From CALCMJ01 sp964475415 (GTDB taxonomy: Bacteria > Bacteroidota > Bacteroidia > Chitinophagales > Saprospiraceae), in the NCBI GenBank assembly GCA_964475415.1, contig CAYYWZ010000015.1:1-60741 (forward strand): DNA of 60,741 nt, given 5' to 3'. Shown here piece after piece: positions 37,223 through 46,537 of the stretch (within the stretch, counting starts at the first letter, position 1; each line of letters starts with the position of its first letter). Both the position numbers and the translations under genes were made by a program. Under the pieces are notes generated by a model that was not told the DNA's origin, did not search any database, and saw only the letters and a program-made list of their open reading frames with translations.

Positions 37223-37900
37223 ATGTTAAGAATAATAATTTTTCTCTTATTCATTACAATTCTAGGTTGTACTAAGAAAATTATTCCACCTGAAGAAAGA
37301 GTCGATATTCAATATTATCTAACTCTCTTCGTTTTCGAGATAGCAACATACGTGATGTTCACTATACTAAGATCAAACACAAAGAAGACGGTTACGTCCT
37401 ACTTTACAATATTCATGAGAAAGGCCCCACAATCAAAGAAATAGGAATAAATGTTTGGGGAATTAAAATGAATGACACAGTCTATGTTAATTTAAAATAT
37501 AATAAACAATTTCAAAGTCGTGGTGTCTATGCGAAATTAGATATCGTAGGCCAGGTCTGTGTCCTTGTAATCAATAAAGAAACTCCCAAACAGATTATAG
37601 AAGGAGGCAGATACGTTGGTCTTTTTGGATTAGACGGAGCAATTGTGGATGGAACAAGTAGATCAGGGAAAAACTGGGAAGATAGTGATGGCAAAAAAAA
37701 TAATATCCTTGTTATTAATAAATACAAAAGAAGGATATAATAAAATCAGTTTACTCAGCATCGATAATTTCAACAAGCTACTTCAGACTAATTATTCATA
37801 TAGCCATAGAGCAAGTTTATCATTTGAAGCAGTCATTGAAATAATACAGGATATAAATCTTGCAAATCCTAATATTGAAAATCGAATTTTATCGGACTAA
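37223..37900 (+). pseudogene. Lipoprotein gene broken by two frameshifts
   Basis: The ATG at 37223 gives a lipoprotein start (MLRIIIFLLFITILGCTKKI). After about residue 30 that frame turns into unconserved sequence and stops near 37444. The coherent coding continues in another frame (NIRDVHYTKIKHKEDGYVLL, MNDTVYVNLKYNKQFQSRG, IEGGRYVGLFGLDGAIVD) to a stop at 37740. From an A8 run at 37691-37698 it moves into the original frame again (LINTKEGYNKISLLSIDNF) to 37898-37900. Reading across the shifts gives about 225 residues of one secreted protein. A pair of single-gene ORFs is possible but less likely, because the middle part has no start of its own upstream of residue NIRDV. Confidence 0.55.
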
Positions 37901-37944
37901 TAAATAAACTATGAAATGAAATAATACTGATTCTATAGAAAATA

Positions 37945-37980
37945 AAAAAAGAGAGACTTTCAAAAGACTCTCTCTTTTCT
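37945..37980. terminator. Bidirectional terminator in the convergence zone
   Basis: AAAAGAGAGA (37947-37956) pairs with TCTCTCTTTT (37969-37978), with A and T runs on both sides. It separates the plus-strand operon and its broken lipoprotein gene from the convergent SH3 gene. Confidence 0.75.
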
Positions 37981-38002
37981 TTCTAGCATGTTTTATTTCT
38001 AA

Positions 38003-38572
38003 TCAATGCAAATAAGAATCCAACAACCAGCCTTGTGTTCCATTATAGTCTACATATACAAAGTTGGATTGCTTTCCGTCTAAGAAAATAGATTTGTCAG
38101 ATCGCTCCAATATTTTTATAGTTGCATTATGTGGTACTCTCATCGTATGCTTGTCAGCTCCCATATCTGGCCCCATTCTTAGCTCTAGGCTTCCTCCATT
38201 GCTATTCACTACAGCAAGCGCAGCATTAGTAGCAACACCGCCCGGAGTAGAACCTGCTTGTTGATCTATCTTTTTTTGTAGCTCTTCTATCTTCCTTTGC
38301 ATCTCATCAAAAACGCTAGCATCCGCAGTTTCGACATTCTGATCCATTTCGTTTTCTCTTCGTACTTCTTCCATCCTTCGATTCATCTCCTTATATACAT
38401 CCGCCCGACTTCTTGTATGATTAGTATCATTCACCTCATGCTCTACTTCTTCAGCATGTTTTTCCATTTTCTCGAAAACAGATTTATCTACAGTTTTCAC
38501 ATTAGGATTGGAATCATTGCTATTTTGAATGGCTTTGATTACTGTCTTTGCTAGGTTGGCAAAATTAAACAT
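38003..38572 (-). CDS. SH3-like domain protein with long helical region
   Basis: 189 residues, no signal peptide. Residues about 25-105 are charged and Glu/Arg-rich (coiled-coil-like, EMQRKIEELQKKIDQQAG). The last 65 residues form a bacterial SH3b domain (GSLELRMGPDMGADKHTMRV, GTQGWLLDSYLH). SH3b domains bind cell-wall peptides, but without a signal peptide the location is unclear. No partner gene is indicated. Confidence 0.75.
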   Translation of the reverse strand: MFNFANLAKTVIKAIQNSNDSNPNVKTVDKSVFEKMEKHAEEVEHEVNDTNHTRSRADVYKEMNRRMEEVRRENEMDQNVETADASVFDEMQRKIEELQKKIDQQAGSTPGGVATNAALAVVNSNGGSLELRMGPDMGADKHTMRVPHNATIKILERSDKSIFLDGKQSNFVYVDYNGTQGWLLDSYLH

Positions 38573-38637
38573 AGAATAAATTTAGTTTTAAGTGATAGAG
38601 GCTATTTCGTAAAATAGTAAAAACTTATTGATTTCAA

Positions 38638-39228
38638 TTAATTAAAATTTTTCTTGCTAGACTTCATAACATTGAATATAGACTTTGCCCAATAGTTTCG
38701 GAGTCCAAATCCTCCACTCTTTCCTTCCATTCTTACCGATTTAATCACCTGTCCAGTCTTTATATCAAAGGAGGTCACCCACATATATCCTTTAGATTCC
38801 GTCTTGTTAAAAGACTCAATAACAAAAAGCAATCCGAGACCATTCTTATCTGCCGACTTATATTGCTGTACAATATTTTCAACTGTAGATCTATCTACTT
38901 TGTGAGATTTGTCTATTACTAAAGTTTCTGGATCTACCGTATTATTTCTTTCTATTGCAAGATCTACATCATAATTGACCTTCTCCTTGTCAAAGAATTT
39001 CTTTATATCATATTTTTCCTTCTCCATTATAAGCAAGTTATTCCATTTTTTGAAAAACGATGACTGGATCGCTTCTGGATCTGAAAATCCCTCGCTTCCT
39101 ATTAGTTTAGCTTCAGTAAAATCTAAACCATACCAGGTAACTTCTGAATCAGAATTTCTGACTTGAGCAGTTAGAAGATTTGTTGTAAGAAGAGAAAATG
39201 CAGCAAATAGAAAAATAAACTTTTTCAT
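38638..39228 (-). CDS. Secreted protein of unknown function
   Basis: 196 residues with a signal peptide (MKKFIFLFAAFSLLTTNLLTAQ). The mature part holds TWYGLDFTEAKLIGSEGFSD, a Lys-rich middle, and SKGYMWVTSFDIKTGQVIKS near the C-terminus. I do not recognise the family. The next gene upstream on the same strand (39322-39943) encodes a protein of similar style, so the pair may be an envelope-stress operon, but this is only proximity. Confidence 0.65.
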   Translation of the reverse strand: MKKFIFLFAAFSLLTTNLLTAQVRNSDSEVTWYGLDFTEAKLIGSEGFSDPEAIQSSFFKKWNNLLIMEKEKYDIKKFFDKEKVNYDVDLAIERNNTVDPETLVIDKSHKVDRSTVENIVQQYKSADKNGLGLLFVIESFNKTESKGYMWVTSFDIKTGQVIKSVRMEGKSGGFGLRNYWAKSIFNVMKSSKKNFN

Positions 39229-39321
39229 CTTAATTTTTTCATCGGGTTATGTAATAAGTAATTAAAATAATAAATTAAAAAAAAACAACAAAGCTTCAGC
39301 AGCTTTTTATGTAGAGCTACC

Positions 39322-39943
39322 CTACTTCTTGTCTTTTTTTATAACCTTCTTTTTCAGATGTTTAGCAAAATATTTTCCGCCCTTCGCATATCCTTCTTCT
39401 AATCTTTTTGCTACATCAAAATCAAAGCCCATCCCATCAGTACCTCTTAACTTTTTCATCTCAGCTTTAGCAACAACTTCGTAAGTGGACGTATCGTATA
39501 ACCAATACTCTACATTTATCCCAGCCGGCCTTTTTGCAATACCTATATTAAAACCAGGCTCAGTCATAGTTGTCCATACAACTAACTTGTAGGCAGCGTC
39601 CTTATAGTCTTTACCTACAGCTATGCCCCTTTCTTCTATATGCTTATTGAATAATTCTATAAATTTTGGTTCGAATCTTTCTTCTCTATCAGCAACCCAT
39701 CTTTCTTTCCATAGATCTCCTGAACCCGCTTCATCTTTGTTTTTATCTTTTACCTTCTCCTCTATGTACTCAGCTTCCGTCTTCTTCCCCACTTTCATAT
39801 CATCGTAAACGAACTCTATTAGTACTTCACTTTGTCCTTTCAGTTTAACAAAATCTCCTTCGTAAATTTTTGTTTTTTTGTGCTTGTAGACTTATGCTCG
39901 AAGTAAAGAGCACCGCTAATAAAAGTATTCGATTGGTCATCAT
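39322..39943 (-). pseudogene. Envelope protein gene with signal peptide out of frame
   Basis: From the ATG at 39943 a clear signal peptide is encoded (MMTNRILLLAVLFTSSISLQ). The body of the protein (KIYEGDFVKLKGQSEVLIEF, MKVGKKTEAEYIEEKVKD..., ending KKVIKKDKK) is in a different frame; the starts at 39943 and 39798 differ by 145 bases. The shift lies at or near an A7 run (complement of 39871-39880), so a one-base indel or assembly error fits. The joined product would be about 205 residues. The remaining open part starts at 39798 and would not be exported. Confidence 0.65.
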
Positions 39944-39966
39944 ATATTGTTTCGAATAGTTAAAAT

Positions 39967-40605
39967 TTATTTTGATTTGATGGCAAACTCAGCTTCATCA
40001 ATGTTTGCGTTTAATGCTTTATTTGTAAATTTTATGAGTGTAAAATCTTCTTCAGATTCTCTCAATATAACTTCAGAGACAATAAGGCTATCTAAGTCAA
40101 AGAATACTTCTATTTTCTGAATGTAAGTCAGCATCGTTTCATCCTTTGGCAAAAGGGTGATCCTATAATCCTTATCTGATTTTTCTACCACGCTAGAAAA
40201 TTTGCCATCGTCTTCTAAGACTTTTCCCATAAGCGCATTAGACATAATACCATTGACCTCCTTGAACATAGCATTGTTTCCAAGATCTATCTCGTTTTGA
40301 TTTCCTTCATCATCTATCAATAACTGATTGTCCTTTATAATAAGGATATAACTAAATGGCTTGGTGTATTCCCATCGTATACTTCCAGGCTTCATAAACT
40401 TAAATATCCCCTTAGTTACAATAGGTTCTGACATAAAGGATAGATGTTTCTCCTGCGAAAAGTCACTAGACATACTCATCGTACTTTCTGTCAATGCATC
40501 TACTCTCGTTTTAAATTCGCTTATATCCTCGATAACCGTGTATTGCGCTTGGCTAGCAAAACTGCTTAGTAATACTAAGCTTATAATGATTGATTTTAGG
40601 CTCAT
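39967..40605 (-). CDS. LolA-like outer-membrane lipoprotein carrier
   Basis: 212 residues with a signal peptide (about 1-20, ends ASQA). The fold blocks SSDFSQEKHLSFMSEPIVTKGIF (residues ~45-70), GSIRWEYTKPFSYILIIKDNQLLIDDE and IKFTNKALNANIDEAEFAIKSK fit LolA. Flexirubin/APE clusters usually carry a LolA paralogue, thought to carry the lipid product or a lipoprotein through the periplasm. It lies 123 bases past the end of the minus-strand operon, same strand, so read-through is likely. Confidence 0.85.
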   Translation of the reverse strand: MSLKSIIISLVLLSSFASQAQYTVIEDISEFKTRVDALTESTMSMSSDFSQEKHLSFMSEPIVTKGIFKFMKPGSIRWEYTKPFSYILIIKDNQLLIDDEGNQNEIDLGNNAMFKEVNGIMSNALMGKVLEDDGKFSSVVEKSDKDYRITLLPKDETMLTYIQKIEVFFDLDSLIVSEVILRESEEDFTLIKFTNKALNANIDEAEFAIKSK

Positions 40606-40728
40606 TTGATTATTTCTATTATAAAAATAAGATTTCTACATCACAGATGATCATATACACTCTTATTTGATTATTTCTTAACACTTTTCTTTAGTTTTTA
40701 AGTATGCTCAACTTGTAGATTATACTAG

Positions 40729-42318
40729 CTACTTTTTACTCATTAGAACTTTTAACATCCTCAACTTCAATATCCCGAAGGCTGCAAAAGCTCCCGAAAA
40801 CAAGGCTCCTCCTACACCTACTGTCAGAATATCTTGCCCTGTTAGAAATAGATTCTTAAAAGGTGAATATACTCTTATCCACTTCTGAGAAAATCGCTCT
40901 GTAGTATGGGCTAATCCATAGATCTCACCATGCTGATAATTAGAAAAATGCTTGGTAGAAAGTGGTGTAGATAGTTCACTATGATCTAGGTATTTTTCAG
41001 CTTTGGGATACAATTCGAATAGCTTATGAAGTATTCTTTTTTCCATACTAGACTTGAATGCTTCGTATGATTCCGGTCGCTCTTTCCATGATGTACCTTC
41101 CCAATCTTTGAACCAATCATAATTAGCAGGAATAACGACCTGTACCGTCGATCTATCTGGATACCTTGATGGCCAACTGCTATCTTTTGCTGATGGAAAA
41201 GAAATGTAGTAGAGAGGAATAGCTTCCTTGGGATTATTGAAAAAACGATCATAAGAGTTTTCTAAGTCTAGTTCATTATATACCCAATTATTATATTTAG
41301 GAAACCCTATCTCAGCATCCGAGGCAGTAAACCCTGCATACAGACATATGTGTGAAGTACTTGCACCGATACTGTTGGTTATGGTCTTATATTTTTCAGT
41401 TAATGGAGATTCTGCCAGAAGATGATTATAGGTATTATGCAAGCCTGCATTGGAGATGTAATTCTTAGCTTTAACTAGACTACCATCGTCCATTTGTATT
41501 CCCTTAATCTTCTTTTTCTTTGTTATAAATTTATTAGCTCTTGCATTGACATAAATCTCTCCCCCATTACGTACGATAATATCCGCCATAGTATCATAAA
41601 TCCTAGCAGCTCCTCCTCTAGGGTAAGCAGCACCGTCCATATAATGACCCACTATAGTTGTGTGCATCGCAAAGCTACTTTTCTTCGGAGGCAGACCATA
41701 GTTTCCACACTGAGCACACCAAACGGCTATAAGTTCTTCGTTATCTGTAAATTTCTTTAAGGCCTCATAGGTAGTCTGCTGACAATAGGGTTCATATCCT
41801 TTTCTCAACAACCATCCAAAAAACCTACTTATTAAAGGTGGCATAGTACGCTCACCAAAAAACATACCTGAATACTTATTGACATCCTTCAGCATGGAGA
41901 AATATGCATCTATTGCTTTATGCTCTTCAGGAAAATGAAGTTTCATATCTTGCTTCAGCTTATCAGCTCCTTTTCTAAAATCAAATTTCTTTCCAGCTAG
42001 TATAAGTCTATCATAAACCTCTCCTAGATCATCCCACTCCAGTTTTTCATCTGTAACTTTAGCAAATAGCTTACTCATCATTGCGTCAGGATTATTGACC
42101 TGTCCTACATAATGGACACCCACGTCCCACTCATATTTCTGTCTTTTAAATACATGAGTAAATCCACCTGGTCTATAATGCTGCTCTAGCAATATTACTT
42201 TCTTTCCAGCCTTAGACAGTAAAACTGCAGAGGTCAAAGCTCCTAGACCTGTACCGACTATTGCTACGTCATACAGAGGCTTTATTTTAGAAGAATCATA
42301 TTTGTGATGGTATCGCAA
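40729..42318 (-). CDS. CrtI/carotenoid-isomerase-like FAD oxidoreductase (second copy)
   Basis: 529 residues, TTG start directly after the stop of the upstream AMP-ligase gene. FAD fold VAIVGTGLGALTSAVLLSKA, VILLEQHYRPGGFTHVFKR and YEWDVGVHYVG match the CrtI/CrtISO group, as does the C-terminal LFLTGQDILTVGVGGALFSG. It is a paralogue of the protein at 31438-32958, with the same N-terminal layout. In this setting it may desaturate or isomerise the polyene, though the ketosynthase system already supplies double bonds. Last gene of the tight minus-strand operon. Confidence 0.88.
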   Translation of the reverse strand: MRYHHKYDSSKIKPLYDVAIVGTGLGALTSAVLLSKAGKKVILLEQHYRPGGFTHVFKRQKYEWDVGVHYVGQVNNPDAMMSKLFAKVTDEKLEWDDLGEVYDRLILAGKKFDFRKGADKLKQDMKLHFPEEHKAIDAYFSMLKDVNKYSGMFFGERTMPPLISRFFGWLLRKGYEPYCQQTTYEALKKFTDNEELIAVWCAQCGNYGLPPKKSSFAMHTTIVGHYMDGAAYPRGGAARIYDTMADIIVRNGGEIYVNARANKFITKKKKIKGIQMDDGSLVKAKNYISNAGLHNTYNHLLAESPLTEKYKTITNSIGASTSHICLYAGFTASDAEIGFPKYNNWVYNELDLENSYDRFFNNPKEAIPLYYISFPSAKDSSWPSRYPDRSTVQVVIPANYDWFKDWEGTSWKERPESYEAFKSSMEKRILHKLFELYPKAEKYLDHSELSTPLSTKHFSNYQHGEIYGLAHTTERFSQKWIRVYSPFKNLFLTGQDILTVGVGGALFSGAFAAFGILKLRMLKVLMSKK

Positions 42319-43749
42319 TTATCGCTTAAGTTTTCCGCTATCCGTCATTTCTAACTGATCAACAAATGTAATTTTCTGAGGTAGTTTATAGGTTGTCAAT
42401 CTTTGTCTACAGTAGGAAATAATAGCCTCGGAATCTTGTGCCACTCCTTCTCTTAGGACTACTTCCGCTGATACAATCTCACCCATAAAACGATGCTTAT
42501 ATCCACTAACTCTTGCCAATTCTATATCTGTATGACTACATAACACCTGCTCTACTTCTACTGGGAAGACTTTGTTTCCAGATACATTGATCATACTTTT
42601 TTTCCTTCCTTCTACCCGTACCAATCCTCCTGCATCTACACTTGCTAAATCTCCTGTCATAAAGTAACCTCTATTAAGTACCTCTGATCTCAACTTAGGT
42701 GGACTGAGATATGCGTCAAACATTCCCGGTCCCTTAATCCCCAGATTACCTATCTGTCCCACGTCTAACAACTCATTATCTTCTGATAAGATACCAACAT
42801 CATATCCTTCTAGCACATGACCTACTGCATCCGGTTCTTCTGCAGCTTTATCAAAATTAATTATAGGCAGTCCTATTTCGATAATTCCATAAGCCTGAGA
42901 AACAGGTATTCTATATTTCTCGTAGAACATATCGCACTGTTCTTTAGATATCGCTGTAGAGGTAGAAATAACCGTCCTTAATGTAGGCAAGGCATCTGCA
43001 GCACTATAATTTGACAATAGTTTGATATGCATAGGAGAAGCGTAAAGGAAAGAACCTTTCGTTTCTGTAATACAATTAAAGATACTCTCTGCAAGAAAAT
43101 CTTTGGTTAAAGCAATGGTAGCTCCATACTTGAGGTACAAGATAATAGAAACTACAAAATGATAAGACATCGGCAAGACCCAGACTATCTTATCTGTTCT
43201 TCCCAGTTTCAAAGCTGTATTTGCTCCGTCTATACGATCGTTAATAGATTTATGACCTATTATTACACCCTTAGCTAGTCCAGTGGTTCCAGAAGTATAT
43301 CTTATAATAGCAGGGTCAGCTACATGGTCAGCAAATCTTGTCCCTGTAAAATTTTTATACTCCTTTATTGTCCATTGACTAACTTGTATTTCATAAGCAT
43401 CTATAGTTTTTGCAGAAGAAGTCGGACCGTTTCCAGCGTCTAGTAACCAGTTCAATCCCGACTTACTCAATATTGTATCCAGTTCTTGTGTTTTCAACTG
43501 ATTAGAAACAGGCATTGCTACAGCCTTACAATAGAGAACAGCAAAAACAGAAATGATAAAATATCTACTATTACGATCCATTACTCCAACACCCATGCCT
43601 TCTCTTAGACCTTTTGCTTTCAAGGTCTCTGATAAGCTTAATATCTCTTGTGTAAATTCCTTGTAAGTAAGTGATCCTATTTCATCTCTAATAGCTACTT
43701 GATTACCATGATCCTTATTAGCTTGGAATACAATGTCTACTATATTCAT
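42319..43749 (-). CDS. AMP-dependent acyl/aryl ligase
   Basis: 476 residues. Motifs: IIRYTSGTTGLAKGVIIG (A3), MTGDLASVDAGGLVRVEGRKKS (A7/A8), and the final SGKLKR with the catalytic Lys. It lacks a carrier domain, so it should hand the activated acid to a separate ACP or CoA. In APE clusters the equivalent enzyme loads 4-coumarate made by tyrosine ammonia-lyase. It lies between the FAD oxidoreductase (1 base) and the CrtI-like gene (0 bases), so expression is coupled. Confidence 0.88.
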   Translation of the reverse strand: MNIVDIVFQANKDHGNQVAIRDEIGSLTYKEFTQEILSLSETLKAKGLREGMGVGVMDRNSRYFIISVFAVLYCKAVAMPVSNQLKTQELDTILSKSGLNWLLDAGNGPTSSAKTIDAYEIQVSQWTIKEYKNFTGTRFADHVADPAIIRYTSGTTGLAKGVIIGHKSINDRIDGANTALKLGRTDKIVWVLPMSYHFVVSIILYLKYGATIALTKDFLAESIFNCITETKGSFLYASPMHIKLLSNYSAADALPTLRTVISTSTAISKEQCDMFYEKYRIPVSQAYGIIEIGLPIINFDKAAEEPDAVGHVLEGYDVGILSEDNELLDVGQIGNLGIKGPGMFDAYLSPPKLRSEVLNRGYFMTGDLASVDAGGLVRVEGRKKSMINVSGNKVFPVEVEQVLCSHTDIELARVSGYKHRFMGEIVSAEVVLREGVAQDSEAIISYCRQRLTTYKLPQKITFVDQLEMTDSGKLKR

Positions 43750-43750
43750 C

Positions 43751-45016
43751 TTATATAATCTCTAATGATTCTTGAATATTTTTAACGATAGATTTTTTTT
43801 GCTGCTCATCGCACAACAAATAACTATTCGCAGCTAATTTTCCTGATGAAAAACCAGTTTGCAAACAAGTAGCGATAACTCTTGCACTAGCAATTGCTTC
43901 ATTTTCTGCACTTATATTTCTACCAGCAAAGTATAGATTAGTAATGGAATCATTGCATAAGCACTCTGCCGGAATATCATAGTAATCATTTTCTGCAAAA
44001 TATTCCATACGAGGTTTTTCTTTGTAATCCCAATACTCAATTGGCCACACTGCTCTAGCTATACTAACCTCCGATTTCACACAAGTTAGTACCTCGTACT
44101 TGCTCAATATATGTTGGCCTTTATAACGTTTACCTGTTCGCACCCCTACCTCGCTAGGTATATAACCTAGATGAGCATTAGCAAAAGCAATTACATTTTG
44201 CTTAAGATGAAGGAATACTTCATCCATTAATCTTGTTGCTTCTAGGTTAAGGTCTGTCAGTAAATTAGCTCTATCGGAAATTGGCATTGGTAGTCCAATT
44301 TTTAAAAATAGTTTCTTTTTCTTGTACGATCCAGGTACAACTGAAATATGTAGTAGATTCTTATCAAGCGATCCGTCCAATACCCCCTTTCTTATAGCCT
44401 TATATATGGATAGTTTTAACAGCTTATAATCTGCTACTTCTATTTGCTCTACACCAAATACTTTTGCGCCTGCCTGATACTGATCACTAGACAACAAGGG
44501 AAGACCTAGAAGATCTCCAATTAGAGCATTTCCTGAACAGTCGATAAAATTATTTGCAGCAAAACTGACCATTCTATCCTGTACAAATATTTCTAACTGC
44601 GTAATTTTACCTTCAGCGCTTTCTGCCTTACAAACCGTTGATTGCAGGAACAGATCTATGTTGGGTAGATCTAGATAATTCTCTGACAATCTCATAAAAT
44701 CAAAATAGTCGTAGGGCAAGAACTGGATACCGTTTTTTTCTTGCTCAACAGATGTATTACCTAGTTCTGATAGTCGCTGCACAAAGGTCGCGGGCCATCC
44801 TCCAAAGGCAAATTTCCCAATGTCGGTAGATGATCTAAAATAAGCTCCACATATAGTTGCTACATAGGCTCCAGTTGCCTTACCTCCCACTATACTTGCA
44901 CGTTCTATTATCGCTACTTTCTTGCCTTCTATTGCTGCTGCATAAGCAGCTGCAATTCCAGAAGCACCGGCTCCCACAACTATCACATCGTAATTATACA
45001 CTTCAGGCTTTTCCAA
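43751..45016 (-). CDS. FAD-dependent oxidoreductase
   Basis: 421 residues, TTG start overlapping the upstream gene by 14 bases. FAD-binding fold VVVGAGASGIAAAYAAAIEG and VAIIERASIVGGKATGAYVA, a long substrate domain, then LYFAGRNISAENEAIASARV, the second FAD motif. It resembles the FAD_oxidored group rather than CrtI. Role in the polyene pathway is unknown; ring or chain oxidation is possible. Confidence 0.82.
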   Translation of the reverse strand: MEKPEVYNYDVIVVGAGASGIAAAYAAAIEGKKVAIIERASIVGGKATGAYVATICGAYFRSSTDIGKFAFGGWPATFVQRLSELGNTSVEQEKNGIQFLPYDYFDFMRLSENYLDLPNIDLFLQSTVCKAESAEGKITQLEIFVQDRMVSFAANNFIDCSGNALIGDLLGLPLLSSDQYQAGAKVFGVEQIEVADYKLLKLSIYKAIRKGVLDGSLDKNLLHISVVPGSYKKKKLFLKIGLPMPISDRANLLTDLNLEATRLMDEVFLHLKQNVIAFANAHLGYIPSEVGVRTGKRYKGQHILSKYEVLTCVKSEVSIARAVWPIEYWDYKEKPRMEYFAENDYYDIPAECLCNDSITNLYFAGRNISAENEAIASARVIATCLQTGFSSGKLAANSYLLCDEQQKKSIVKNIQESLEII

Positions 45017-46271
45017 TCAGTAATCTTTTTATCTCCTCTTCAAAATAGTGAAATTCTTCATTACTTAATGTATCATCTGTATGACAAACAGAAATTTTTA
45101 AACGCTTAGCAAATTGCGAAAATACAATAGTTAGTCCAGGAAAAGTATTAGGAGGTGGGAGATGAATCATATCTATTATTTGCGTGCTACCTTCTTGCGG
45201 AACTCCTGCAGTCGTAATACCTGTATCTGAGAAAAAGAAACTAGCAAACTTACCTTTAGTAGGACCTTTAGTAAGGAAGTTATAAAAGGATAGTGGCGTT
45301 CTTTTGAACACATGCATCATGCCTGCATACTTTGCCGGTAATTTAATTTTTACTTGTTCCATCATTTGAGCAGAAAGATTTTTCACAACTGCTTCCAGAG
45401 AATCAAAATCATCTTTTTTTAATCTAAAGAATAAGTAAGAAATATTATTTCCTACAAGTGGCTTAATGGAACCTCTCTTACGCTGATCTTGCGGAACGGG
45501 CATCAAAAGTGATGTGAAATTTATTTTTCTTTTCTCCATTATCGATCTTACAACCATTCCACAACAGGCCAGATAGAAAGGACTTTTCATCAGTCTTATC
45601 ATCGAGGCAGCTCGCTTATGTACAGCCTCTGTTTCCTCGATGTCAAAATTAATTTTCTTATACTTAATAACAGGGTCGTTTACCTTAGCTTTGGTGATCA
45701 GTGTATCTATAGGCAGGCCTTTCTCTCGCATTAAATATGCTTTGAAATCTCTAGCTCCTAGCATGGCATCCTTTACTGAAATTGCTTCATAGCTAGGGAA
45801 ACAGTCTTCTTTTTCTATAGTGGCAATGTTATCAATAAGATACTTGGCAAATACTTCTGCTCCTCGTGCATCGAAAAGTAAGTGATGCCATGACAACATC
45901 ATAAAATATCTATTTTGCTGTTCTATCCAAAAAACCTTATACAATCTTGATTGTGTTACCCCAAATTCTGGTATCGGCAATTCGTCAAGAAACTCATCTT
46001 TCGAGGCATCTTGAATCTCTACTTGGCAGGTTACTTCATGTTGTTCCTCTTCCCAATAAGATCCCTCCTTCAACCATCTGTAAACATATCTGAGTCGGTA
46101 TATACTTTTTGCCAAAGTGCTAGCTAACTTTTCCTTAATAACCTCAAGCGTATGTGCTTCTTCTACTTCAAGAATAATCCTACCTATATTACCGGGAGAA
46201 GCATGTGCTTTCATCTGACGATCTAGCAATAACTGAAATTGATCAGATCCACTGGAGGTTGTTTTATTCAA
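45003..46271 (-). CDS. Condensation-domain-like acyltransferase
   Basis: 422 residues, TTG start. The motif HHLLFDA (His129-His130...Asp134) is the HHxxxDG-type active site of NRPS condensation domains and of related acyltransferases, and a later block NNISYLFFRLKKDD fits the C-domain latch region. There is no adenylation or carrier domain, so it is a stand-alone enzyme. It could form the ester or amide between the polyene (on the adjacent ACP) and its partner. It lies 12 bases from that ACP gene. Confidence 0.82.
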   Translation of the reverse strand: MNKTTSSGSDQFQLLLDRQMKAHASPGNIGRIILEVEEAHTLEVIKEKLASTLAKSIYRLRYVYRWLKEGSYWEEEQHEVTCQVEIQDASKDEFLDELPIPEFGVTQSRLYKVFWIEQQNRYFMMLSWHHLLFDARGAEVFAKYLIDNIATIEKEDCFPSYEAISVKDAMLGARDFKAYLMREKGLPIDTLITKAKVNDPVIKYKKINFDIEETEAVHKRAASMIRLMKSPFYLACCGMVVRSIMEKRKINFTSLLMPVPQDQRKRGSIKPLVGNNISYLFFRLKKDDFDSLEAVVKNLSAQMMEQVKIKLPAKYAGMMHVFKRTPLSFYNFLTKGPTKGKFASFFFSDTGITTAGVPQEGSTQIIDMIHLPPPNTFPGLTIVFSQFAKRLKISVCHTDDTLSNEEFHYFEEEIKRLLIGKA

Positions 46272-46283
46272 TGTGATTGTTAC

Positions 46284-46535
46284 TTATTTTTGGTTGACAA
46301 AATTATAGCTACATTTTGCAATAGCACCCACCGATCCTACATTCTCTGAAATAAGTAATTCGTCAGGAAGTTCTATCCCAAATTTTCTTTCTAAAAAAAG
46401 AACAATCTCTATCAAGGAAAAAGAATCTAATCCCAATGCTCCAAGATCTGAATCAGCAACTATTTTAATTCCTTCAGCTACTAAGTTCTCTTCTATAAAT
46501 TTTGAAAGTGCAGTCTCCAATGTGCTTATCTCCAT
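46284..46535 (-). CDS. Acyl carrier protein
   Basis: 83 residues. The phosphopantetheine site is LGLDSFSLIEI, Ser38. Directly downstream is the condensation-like protein and directly upstream is AcpS, so this ACP may be the one loaded by that synthase and used by the condensation-like enzyme. It differs in sequence from the ACPs at 52218 and 56058, so the three probably have separate jobs (starter, extender or product carrier). Confidence 0.9.
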   Translation of the reverse strand: MEISTLETALSKFIEENLVAEGIKIVADSDLGALGLDSFSLIEIVLFLERKFGIELPDELLISENVGSVGAIAKCSYNFVNQK

Positions 46536-46537
46536 TT

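Noticed and set aside
40361..40609. Plus-strand ORF opposite the lolA-like gene
   Set aside because: Shadow of a real gene; no ribosome site, no domain.
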